A DNA stretch of 64,000 nucleotides from Nocardioides jiangsuensis (GTDB lineage: Bacteria > Actinomycetota > Actinomycetes > Propionibacteriales > Nocardioidaceae), in assembly GCF_019679455.1 (NCBI RefSeq), contig NZ_JAIEZQ010000001.1, positions 248,001 to 312,000 on the forward strand, read 5' to 3'. Both the position numbers and the translations under genes were made by a program. Under the pieces are notes generated by a model, which was not told the origin of the DNA, did not search any database, and saw only the letters and a list, made by a program, of their open reading frames with translations. Numbering within the stretch: the first letter of the stretch is position 1; each line of letters begins with the position of its first letter. Below are positions 1-6,568 of the stretch, in pieces.

Positions 1-1012
1 TCGACGCCTCGAGCGAGTTGGGCCTGCGGTTGTCGGCCATCCACGCCGCCTGGAGGGTGAGCAGGTAGGCCCCCTCCCAGTCCGCCTCCATCTGCAGGTA
101 CGTCGCCGCCGCGGCCGACTGCACCTGCGCGGGACGGTCGTAGTCGATCGCGACCCCCGCCTTCTCGAGCAGCTCGCGGGTCAGCTCGAGCGAGGCGCGG
201 GCGCAGCCGACGGCCATCGCCGCGACCAGCGGGCGGGTGTTGTCGAAGGTCGCCATCGCGCCCGCGAAGCCCTGCTTGACGTCCACCTCGGGGCTGCCGA
301 GCAGGTTCTCCTTCGGCACCCGGCAGTCCTCGAACCGGATGGTCGCGGTGTCGGATGCCTTGATCCCGAGCTTGTGCTCGAGACGCTCGACGTTCATGCC
401 CGGCGTGCCCTTCGGGACCACGAACGACTTGATCGCGGCGCGACCCAGGCTCTTGTCGAGGGTCGCCCACACGACGACGGCGTCGCAGCGGTCACCCGCG
501 GTGACGAAGATCTTCTCGCCGTTCAGGACGTAGTGGTCACCGTCGAGCACCGCAGTTGTCTGGATGTTGGCGGAGTCCGAGCCGCAGCCGGGCTCGGTAA
601 TGGCCATGCTCGCCCAGACACCGTCGAAGCGCTTGTGCTGCTCCTCGTTCGCGACCGAGGCGATCGCGGAGTTGCCGAGGCCCTGCCGGGGCATGGAGAG
701 CAGCAGGCCGACGTCGCCCCAGCACATCTCCGTGATGGAGAGCACGGAGGCCAGGTTGGAGCCGTTCTTCGTGCCGGCGGCGGCCTCGTCCGGCGTACCC
801 TCCTCGCGCCGCACGCCGGAGGCGCCCGCCCCGCTCGCGGCGCCGGACTCGCTGAGCCCGTCGATCATCGCCGCCAGCATGTCGAGCTCCTTGGGGTACT
901 CGTGCTCGAACTGGTCGTACTTGCGGGAGTTGGGGCGGAGCAGGTTCATCGCGACCTGGTGCGCCTGGCCGACCAGCGGCCGGAACTTCCTGGGTGTCTC
1001 GAGATTGATCAT
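1..1012 (-). CDS. acyl-CoA dehydrogenase (partial, 3' end outside window)
   Basis: FAD-dependent acyl-CoA dehydrogenase, alpha-beta desaturation of an acyl-CoA in fatty-acid or related catabolism. About 337 codons are visible from ATG at 1012 (MINLETPRKFRPL) and the frame stays open to the window edge. Family signatures seen: the flavin/substrate loop around WASMAITEPGCGSD, LNGEKIFVTAG, and the middle beta domain. A Ser/Ala/Gly-rich insertion near residues 55-70 is odd. It lies 26 bp downstream of a second acyl-CoA dehydrogenase on the same strand, so the two probably form an operon and may act as a heteromeric pair (inference). Substrate unknown. Confidence 0.9.
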   Translation of the reverse strand, partial: MINLETPRKFRPLVGQAHQVAMNLLRPNSRKYDQFEHEYPKELDMLAAMIDGLSESGAASGAGASGVRREEGTPDEAAAGTKNGSNLASVLSITEMCWGDVGLLLSMPRQGLGNSAIASVANEEQHKRFDGVWASMAITEPGCGSDSANIQTTAVLDGDHYVLNGEKIFVTAGDRCDAVVVWATLDKSLGRAAIKSFVVPKGTPGMNVERLEHKLGIKASDTATIRFEDCRVPKENLLGSPEVDVKQGFAGAMATFDNTRPLVAAMAVGCARASLELTRELLEKAGVAIDYDRPAQVQSAAAATYLQMEADWEGAYLLTLQAAWMADNRRPNSLEAS

Positions 1013-1038
1013 GACGGGTGCCTGTCGTGAGCCGAGGC

Positions 1039-2424
1039 TCAGACCAGGACGCCTCCTTCCATCACACCGATGGCCCGCAGGTCGCGGTACCACCGTTCGA
1101 CGGGGTGCTCCTTGACGAAGCCGTGGCCGCCGAGCAGCTGGACCCCGTCGTTGCCGATCTGCATGCCGCGCTCGGCGCACAGCTTCCGGGCGAGCGCGAC
1201 CTCGCGGTCGAACGGCTTGCCCTGGGCGGCGCGGCTGGCGGCCTTGTAGGTGACCAGGCGCATGGCCTGCAGCTCGATGCCGATGTTGGCGACCATGAAC
1301 GCGACCGACTGGCGGTTGCTGATCGGCTCCCCGAACGCCTGGCGCTCGTTGACGTAGGGGACGACGTAGTCGAGGACCGCCTGCGCGGTACCGAGCGCGA
1401 GGGCGCACCAGCCGAGGCGTGCGAGCCGGACGCACTCGGCGTAGGCCTCGCCCCGGGTGTCCCCGAGCAGCGCGATCGGTCCGACGCGTACGTCGTCGAG
1501 CAGCACGCGGCCGAGGCCGGCGGCGCGCACGCCCATCGACGGCTCCGACTCGATCCGCAGGCCCTCGGTCGACGACTCGACGAGGAACAGCGCGGGCGCG
1601 CCGTCGAGCAGCGCACCGACCACGAACAGCTCCGCGTCGGCGGCCCGCGGCACGAGGGACTTCACGCCGTTGAGCACGAACCCGTCGCCGTCCCGGACCA
1701 CCGTGGTCTCGGGGGCCAGGGCGTCGTACAGGGGGCGCGGCTCGGTCAGCGCGAGCGCCGCGGCGGGGACGTCGTCGCCGGTGAACGCGGGCAGGTACGT
1801 CGCCTGCTGCTCGTCGCTCCCCCACAGGGACAGCGCGGTGCTCACGGCGCCGGGGGCCAGGCACGCCACCGCGAGGCCGAGGTCGCCCTTCGCGAGCGCC
1901 TCGGCGACGAGCGTGCCGGCCATCGCCGAGCGCTCCGTGGAGATGCCGCCCAGGTCCTCGGGGACACCGAGGATCGGCAGCCCGATCTCGAGGCTGGAGC
2001 GCAGCAGCTCCTCCGGGGCGGCGCAGGCCTCGTCGGCCTCGGTCGCGGCCGGACGGACCACCTCGGCGGCGAACTCGCCGACCACGTCGACGAGCATCTG
2101 CTCGTCCTCGGTCGGGGTGAGGTCGAAGCGACCGGTCGCGGCGGCCGCGGGCAGGCGGACCGGCGTACCGTCGCTTCGGCCCTTGCGGGCGAAGGCGCGG
2201 CTGACGTTCCCCACGGTGCGGAACCCCGCGCGGGTCGTCTCGAACACCACCCGCTCGGTGGGTCTGCGCAGGCCGAACCGGTCGAGCGCGGAGGTCTGGG
2301 CGAGCTTGTTCAGGACCGCCACGGCGATGCCGATCGGGTCACGGCTGTCCGCGGACGTGACGCCGTGCCGGCTGCGGGAGCCGCCGGGTGCCGTCGCGTC
2401 GCGGGTGCTTCGGGTCGTGGACAT
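1039..2424 (-). CDS. acyl-CoA dehydrogenase family protein
   Basis: Second acyl-CoA dehydrogenase, 461 aa. N-terminal helical domain (from about residue 95), middle domain with ALTEPRPL in place of the usual TEPxxGSD, and a C-terminal helical domain with GGHGFVKEHPVERWYRDLR, typical of the family. The middle-domain flavin motif is degenerate, which suggests a non-catalytic or specialised subunit partnering the downstream dehydrogenase (inference). I choose the ATG at 2424 (MSTTRSTRD) rather than the upstream in-frame ATG at 2460, because a palindromic operator-like site at 2434-2448 would otherwise be coding. Confidence 0.88.
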   Translation of the reverse strand: MSTTRSTRDATAPGGSRSRHGVTSADSRDPIGIAVAVLNKLAQTSALDRFGLRRPTERVVFETTRAGFRTVGNVSRAFARKGRSDGTPVRLPAAAATGRFDLTPTEDEQMLVDVVGEFAAEVVRPAATEADEACAAPEELLRSSLEIGLPILGVPEDLGGISTERSAMAGTLVAEALAKGDLGLAVACLAPGAVSTALSLWGSDEQQATYLPAFTGDDVPAAALALTEPRPLYDALAPETTVVRDGDGFVLNGVKSLVPRAADAELFVVGALLDGAPALFLVESSTEGLRIESEPSMGVRAAGLGRVLLDDVRVGPIALLGDTRGEAYAECVRLARLGWCALALGTAQAVLDYVVPYVNERQAFGEPISNRQSVAFMVANIGIELQAMRLVTYKAASRAAQGKPFDREVALARKLCAERGMQIGNDGVQLLGGHGFVKEHPVERWYRDLRAIGVMEGGVLV

Positions 2425-2427
2425 GCG

Positions 2428-2448
2428 GTAACTGTAACTGCGAGTTAC
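2428..2448. promoter_or_regulatory. palindromic operator upstream of acyl-CoA dehydrogenase operon
   Basis: GTAACT-GCG-AGTTAC is a perfect 6-bp inverted repeat with a 3-nt spacer (2434-2448), and an extra direct GTAACT precedes it (2428-2433). It sits 10 nt upstream of the dehydrogenase start codon, where a TetR-family regulator of fatty-acid genes would bind (inference). No regulator gene is adjacent. Confidence 0.5.
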
Positions 2449-2488
2449 ACATTCGGCCACAGGTGCCCGGCGTGGCCCGGGTCACGCC

Positions 2489-2494
2489 TAGGAT
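2489..2494 (+). promoter_or_regulatory. -10 box of leaderless def promoter
   Basis: TAGGAT ends 7 nt before the ATG at 2502, the spacing of leaderless actinobacterial promoters. No Shine-Dalgarno is present. This decides the def start over the in-frame ATG at 2493. Confidence 0.55.
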
Positions 2495-2501
2495 GTCCGG
2501 C

Positions 2502-3086
2502 ATGCCTGATGCCGAGCCGAGCGTCCCCTCACTGCTGCCGAGCGGCGGCACCGTCCGCCCGATCACCCGCTGGGGGTCGCCGGTGATGCACCGGACCCAG
2601 GAGCCGGTGACCGTCTTCGACGAAGAGCTGCGGACGCTCGCCGCGGACATGGTGGCCACGATGTACGCCGCCGACGGGGTCGGTCTGGCCGCCTGCCAGA
2701 TCGGCGTGGACCGCTCGATCTTCGTCTTCGACTGCCCCGACGAGCAGGGCGTGCACCACCAGGGCGTGGTCTGCAACCCCGAGCTGTTCCTCCCCGAGGG
2801 GCGCGACCGCCGGCTGGACGAGGACGACGAGGGCTGTCTGTCCCTGCCGGGCGCGTTCGTGGACTGCGCCCGGCCCGACTTCGCCCGGGTCGAGGGCCAG
2901 GACCTCGACGGGAGCCCGGTCAGCTACGGCGGACGGGGCCTGCTCGCCCGGTGCCTGCAGCACGAGACCGACCACTGCAGGGGCACGGTCTTCGGCGACC
3001 GGCTCGGGCGACGTGCCCGGAAGAAGCTGTTCAAGCAGGCCGACGACCTCGCCGACCGCTTCCCGGAGACCTGGCCCGCGACCTGA
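2502..3086 (+). CDS. def: peptide deformylase
   Basis: Removes the formyl group from the initiator methionine of nascent proteins (cytoplasm, Fe2+/Zn2+ enzyme). 194 aa. All three family motifs are visible: GVGLAACQIG near residue 59 (Cys where most enzymes have Pro or Asn), EGCLSLPG with the metal-binding Cys, and QHETDH with the two metal-binding His and catalytic Glu. Start placed at 2502 (MPDAEPSV) from the leaderless -10 box. It is divergent from the acyl-CoA dehydrogenases and convergent with the split trmH remnant. Confidence 0.95.
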   Translation: MPDAEPSVPSLLPSGGTVRPITRWGSPVMHRTQEPVTVFDEELRTLAADMVATMYAADGVGLAACQIGVDRSIFVFDCPDEQGVHHQGVVCNPELFLPEGRDRRLDEDDEGCLSLPGAFVDCARPDFARVEGQDLDGSPVSYGGRGLLARCLQHETDHCRGTVFGDRLGRRARKKLFKQADDLADRFPETWPAT

Positions 3087-3095
3087 CCGCGCGGG

Positions 3096-3510
3096 TCAGC
3101 GGCGGGCGACCACGTAGCAGGCCACCGCGGTCGCAGCCGCGACGTTGAGCGAGTCGACGCCGGCCGCCATGGGGATCACCGCGCGTACGTCGGCGGTCTC
3201 CATCCACCGGCGGGACAGCCCCGGCCCCTCCGAGCCCATCAGCAGGGCCACCCGGTCCCGTCCGGCGACGGCGTCCTCGATCTCGACGGCGTCGTCGGCC
3301 GGGGTCAGTGCGACGGTCGTGAAGCCCAGCCGCGACAGCGTCGTCACCCCGTCGTACCAGTCGTCCATCCGGGCGTAGGGGATCGTGAACACCGCGCCCA
3401 TCGCGACCTTGATCGACCGGCGGTACAGCGGGTCGGCGCAACGCGGCGAGAGCACGACCGCGTCCACGCCGAGGGCGGCCGCGCACCGGAAGATCGCGCC
3501 GACGTTTATG
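3096..3510 (-). pseudogene. stranded 3' half of trmH-family RNA methyltransferase
   Basis: Encodes the C-terminal SPOUT methyltransferase half: H-I-N-V-G-A-I-F-R, then SPRCADPLYRRSIKV, GSEGPGLS and IPMAAGVDSLNVAAATAVA, ending in a normal stop. No 5' half is attached; the frame meets a TGA at about 3532-3534. The missing N-terminal half lies 3.5 kb away at about 7043-7441, joined to a different, lower-GC copy of this same C-terminal half. Joining 7441-7043 to this remnant gives one continuous TrmH protein, so this is the original host 3' end displaced by island insertion. A GTG at 3467 could start a 123-aa fragment, but function is unlikely. Confidence 0.9.
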
Positions 3511-3515
3511 TGGTC
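3499..3515. repeat. island left attachment site (attL-like)
   Basis: CCGACGTTTATGTGGTC. Differs from the right copy only in the three central bases. The ATA codon it creates fits element DNA from about 3506 onward, so the crossover probably fell within CCGACGT (inference). Confidence 0.7.
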
Positions 3516-3606
3516 GAGTCGCGCAAATCAGATCCACTAGCCCGGGCACTCCATCCCCTACACTTCCTGAGGCGAATTCGAGCCATCGGTCGACCACGGA
3601 GGATCT

Positions 3607-5085
3607 GTGTCGGAGCACCAACATCTCCTCGAACAGTTGCGGCTACCGTCACGCTTCGAGTCACTTGTGGCTGCGATCGGCCCGGAAGTAGCCCAGATTT
3701 TGGTCGCACCGGAGGATCACGTACTCGATGTCTTTCGAGAGTGTGCGCTCCACATCAAGGCCCGGGGTAGGGGCTTGTTCCTTCCGCTTTACGCGCGCTC
3801 GGGCACCGGAAAGACCACCCTGGTCACCAGCGTCGGGTCCTGGCTGCCTGAGGAGTTCGGTCCTACGGCCCGCCTTGCCGGGGGTGACGTTTCTGCGGAT
3901 CGACTCCGGCAGATCGCGGAAGCACTGTCCGACGATCACGGTCTCCCGGCGAACGAGAAGCGTGTCTTGGTAATCAACGTCGATGACCGCGAGAGCGACC
4001 CTCCCTCGGATAAAGAATTGAGCCAGATCAAGTCGTTCCTGCGAGAGAACGGCGTGGGTTCACGTTCACTTGTTGTTTGGCCCGAGACCTCCTTAACGAC
4101 CGCGACGAAGATGGCAACTGACTTCGAGGAACGGGCCGGCAAGTCGCCTGTCTCGATCCCGGCGCGGGTCTCCGGACCGCCTATCGAGTCCTGGCAGGAC
4201 ACCGCCGTCGCGACCCTGAAACTAGTCAATGGCCTCGACAGCCTCGAGGAGTTGGGCGTCGACCCGCGGACTTACGACCCGTGCACCGAGAAGACATTGG
4301 GCGACTTCCTGGACCGGATCGGGAACGACTTCGTCGCTCTACTTGCCAAACTGCTGGCTGAAACCCGCAAGCCCTTGCGGGTAATCATCGGGATGGCCAG
4401 CGAGAGCGGAAAGGCTGGCGTACTCGGCGAACTGACCGGTAGTTCTCGTTATGGTTTCTTGGACGCGGATAAGTTGCTTGGAGCGACCCCCAACAGCGTT
4501 ATTGGGAAGTGGTGGTCGACTCGACGAGGCCTGCTTGTGCAGACCATCGTTCGGCTCGACGCGAGAATCGTGCACCTATCCCCATCCCTGACTGTGCCAG
4601 TCGTGAGGCGTTTCGGACCAGAAGCCGCATCGTCCGTGCTTGAGAAGCTGGGGATCAACTCCCGTCCGCCGAGTGACATCACCAACTACTTCGAGAGGGC
4701 CGATTTCGGCCGGCTACTGCTCGGTACGGATTCGGCGACCGCGGAGATCCGCGGGAATCCGGCGCACGATGCACGCGCAGCGTTCGAACTCCTTGCCGAG
4801 GACTACGGCTTCGGCTCAGGAAACGACAAGAAGCTCAACCAAGCGCTGGGCGACTACCTGACGCAGGGAAAGCCGGACCTGGGCGAGGTGTTCATCGAAA
4901 AGAAGTTGCCGTACATGCCTCTCATCCCCGACATAGCAATCGATACAGAAGAGCTTGTGACCGGCGTCGAGTTGCATTGGCGATCGGGCGACTTCTTGAC
5001 CACCGCGAACAGGTCAGAAATCGCGCAGTACACGCTCAGGAAGTTGAAGGCCTACGCCATCGAGTCCGGGTGGGCATCCGACTAG
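3607..5085 (+). CDS. P-loop ATPase of unknown family, putative island defence effector
   Basis: I do not recognise the family. 492 aa, GTG start preceded by GGAGG 4 nt upstream. Walker A is ARSGTGKTTL near residue 63, and a Walker B-like RVLVINVDDRE lies near residue 118. The middle is alpha/beta without further known motifs. The C-terminal 50 residues hold PDIAID, then VELHWRSGDF and a helix AQYTLRKLKAYA. The PD…E-x-H spacing resembles a degenerate PD-(D/E)xK nuclease core (inference, weak). No membrane segment or signal peptide. It is the first and largest cargo gene, with less GC-rich codons than the flanks. Position beside a C-protein and an Ltp lipoprotein suggests an anti-phage role, unproven. 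Confidence 0.7.
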   Translation: MSEHQHLLEQLRLPSRFESLVAAIGPEVAQILVAPEDHVLDVFRECALHIKARGRGLFLPLYARSGTGKTTLVTSVGSWLPEEFGPTARLAGGDVSADRLRQIAEALSDDHGLPANEKRVLVINVDDRESDPPSDKELSQIKSFLRENGVGSRSLVVWPETSLTTATKMATDFEERAGKSPVSIPARVSGPPIESWQDTAVATLKLVNGLDSLEELGVDPRTYDPCTEKTLGDFLDRIGNDFVALLAKLLAETRKPLRVIIGMASESGKAGVLGELTGSSRYGFLDADKLLGATPNSVIGKWWSTRRGLLVQTIVRLDARIVHLSPSLTVPVVRRFGPEAASSVLEKLGINSRPPSDITNYFERADFGRLLLGTDSATAEIRGNPAHDARAAFELLAEDYGFGSGNDKKLNQALGDYLTQGKPDLGEVFIEKKLPYMPLIPDIAIDTEELVTGVELHWRSGDFLTTANRSEIAQYTLRKLKAYAIESGWASD

Positions 5086-5103
5086 CCGTGTGATCGCAGG
5101 CCG

Positions 5104-5436
5104 CTACTCATCTGATGCTCTGCCCCGCCCGTACGGGTCAGCCTCGTCCCAACGACTCCGGAGGATTCGGAGTTCGTCGTTCGCTCGGTCTAGCTTCCGG
5201 CGCAACAGATCGAGGTGCTCGACAACATCGCTGGCCTCGCGGCGCAGCGGTGCGGCCCGCCGGATGGCCGACCGCGCACGCTGAAACGCCATGGAGCAGT
5301 CTTCGAGAGCGGCGTGCACTTGGCGCGCGTCCTCTGGAGTTAGCCTCGCGCGATTCTCAGCCCACAAGCGCCTACGCGCCGCGATGCGGGCGCGTACCTG
5401 GTCGATGGCATCTTCGAGGGGATGCCTTGTGGACAT
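5104..5436 (-). CDS. small charged coiled-coil protein under C-box control
   Basis: 110 aa, rich in Arg, Glu, Ala and Leu with heptad-like stretches (VEHLDLLRRKLDRANDELRI). Predicted alpha-helical coiled coil, cytoplasmic, no known domain. The ATG at 5436 directly abuts the C-box operator. On its strand TAGACT lies 8 nt before the ATG, so it is probably leaderless and controlled by the divergent C protein. It is convergent with the P-loop ATPase gene, 18 bp apart. Function unknown; an antitoxin or partner of the ATPase is possible (speculation). Confidence 0.65.
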   Translation of the reverse strand: MSTRHPLEDAIDQVRARIAARRRLWAENRARLTPEDARQVHAALEDCSMAFQRARSAIRRAAPLRREASDVVEHLDLLRRKLDRANDELRILRSRWDEADPYGRGRASDE

Positions 5437-5463
5437 GACTTATGAGTCTATCGACTCATAGTC
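5437..5463. promoter_or_regulatory. C-box operator of RM-type controller protein
   Basis: Two GACT…AGTC elements in tandem: GACTTATGAGTC (5437-5448) and GACTCATAGTC (5453-5463); together they also form TATGAGTC-N4-GACTCATA. GACTCATAGTCTGTTG agrees with the C-box pattern of restriction-modification controllers as I recall it. It lies in the divergent promoter region, overlapping a likely C-gene promoter (TGACTT 5436-5441, 17 nt, TAGTCT 5459-5464) and the -10 box of the minus-strand gene. Confidence 0.75.
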
Positions 5464-5488
5464 TGTTGCGTGTCTACCGTCACCGTTC

Positions 5489-5716
5489 GTGACTGCCGAC
5501 CCCCAGCAAGCCCGCGAGTGGCAGGAAGGCTTCGGTCATCGACTGCGCACACTCCGCAAGGAGAGTGGCTTGTCGCAGATGGCCCTAGCCAACGCCGTTG
5601 GGCTTCATCCGACCTACATCTCGGAGATCGAGCGCGGCCAGCGGAACGTTTCGCTGGTGAACATTCGAGCCCTGGCCGCGGCCCTGCGGGTCCCAGTCGG
5701 GTCACTCTTCGACTGA
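5489..5716 (+). CDS. XRE-family controller (C) protein
   Basis: 75-aa helix-turn-helix protein, the usual size of restriction-modification C proteins. It has FGHRLRTLRKESGLSQ, then the HTH, TYISEIERGQRNVSL and NIRALAAALRVPVGSLF, which is the C-protein signature. C proteins dimerise, bind C-boxes, autoregulate, and delay toxin or endonuclease expression on entry into a new host. GTG start at 5489 with no clear Shine-Dalgarno. Unlike classic systems it is not followed by an endonuclease gene and no methylase is nearby, so it is orphaned or rewired to the divergent coiled-coil gene. Confidence 0.85.
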   Translation: MTADPQQAREWQEGFGHRLRTLRKESGLSQMALANAVGLHPTYISEIERGQRNVSLVNIRALAAALRVPVGSLFD

Positions 5717-5742
5717 GCGCCCACTGCGCCAGTATCCGTTTC

Positions 5743-6216
5743 TCAGAGCCCAGTCTGGTTGACGCCATAGGTGGCCTGCTCCGTGGTGAAGCCCTCGTAC
5801 TTCAACTGATCGATCAGACCGGAACGGGAGTAGGCGCTGTAGTCGAGGTAGTCCTTGGCAGACGCAGCGGCCTGCACCTTCCAGTCGACCTTGATGTGAT
5901 CGACCGCGAACGTGGCGTCCTTGGCAGAGAACCCCTCGTACTTCAACTGGTCGATGAGGCCGGAGCGGGAGTAGGCGCTGTAGTCGAGGTAGTCAGCCGC
6001 CAAAGCAATCGCGTTCTCCTGCGCGACGGAGTACTGCGGGGCCTCCGGCTCGTTGGCCTCCTTGACCTCGCCGCTGGGCTTGTCCTTCGACTGCGCGGCC
6101 TGCTGCTCCTTGACGACCCTCTCCGCGTGGGTGGTGCCGTCGTCCTCGGGAACCTCGCATGCACCGAGCGCGAAGACGAGAGCGATGACGGTTCCGATGA
6201 CGAGCTTCTTCTTCAT
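5743..6216 (-). CDS. Ltp-type surface lipoprotein, putative superinfection exclusion
   Basis: 157 aa. Lipoprotein signal MKKKLVIGTVIALVFALGAC with lipobox LGAC, a polar Glu/Lys linker, then two Ltp repeats of about 47 residues, each with YLDYSAYSRSGLIDQLKYEG. Start at 6216 is set by AAGGAG 8 nt upstream; the longer frame to 6369 is not used. The family (host cell surface-exposed lipoprotein; Ltp of Streptococcus phage TP-J34) sits outside the membrane and blocks DNA injection by superinfecting phage. In this island it probably serves as an entry block (inference). It is convergent with the C-protein gene. Confidence 0.8.
   Translation of the reverse strand: MKKKLVIGTVIALVFALGACEVPEDDGTTHAERVVKEQQAAQSKDKPSGEVKEANEPEAPQYSVAQENAIALAADYLDYSAYSRSGLIDQLKYEGFSAKDATFAVDHIKVDWKVQAAASAKDYLDYSAYSRSGLIDQLKYEGFTTEQATYGVNQTGL
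5792..5853 (-). repeat. Ltp-repeat DNA copy 1
   Basis: About 62 bp, nearly identical to 5933-5994, period 141 bp. Encodes the conserved core of the second Ltp repeat and marks recent internal duplication. Confidence 0.7.
5933..5994 (-). repeat. Ltp-repeat DNA copy 2
   Basis: Partner of 5792-5853. Encodes the core of the first Ltp repeat. Confidence 0.7.
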
Positions 6217-6350
6217 GGACGGATCTCCTTCTATCTTTTCTTGTGCTGTTGGGCCTGTCCTTCGGGCATGACAGATCACCCGAGAGGGAGGGAGGGAGAG
6301 ACAATCGTCCCCCCCGGAGAGGACTCGGGGTGGGAGAACTCGAAAAGTTC

Positions 6351-6473
6351 TTAGACCAGTCCGGCGCACGCGGAGCCGATGCCCCGCTCGATGGACGTGC
6401 GTCCGTCGCCTTGCAGGTCAACCCCGGCACCTGTGGCCTTGCCGTCGGGAGACCGATAGGCGAGGAACTCCAC
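6351..6473 (-). pseudogene. short unrecognised coding remnant
   Basis: A 40-codon frame from GTG at 6473 to TAA (VEFLAYRSPDGKATG … IERGIGSACAGLV) with protein-like composition but no ribosome site and a TGA shortly upstream. It lies between the Ltp gene and the substitute trmH end, where an integrase might have been lost. No family recognised. The rest of 6217-6568 shows only purine-rich tracts (GGGAGGGAGGGAGAG near 6285-6300). Confidence 0.25.
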
Positions 6474-6568
6474 ACGAGGAAGTAGACCGAGTCGTCAATT
6501 GTTGCGCCGGACTCACACTGGCTCGACGGGTATCAAACCCTTGCAGGCACGCGGGACGCCCATGGGAA

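Noticed and set aside
5489-5716. Complete restriction-modification system
   Set aside because: No methyltransferase motif (D/NPPY, PCQ) occurs in the island; only the controller and its boxes are present.
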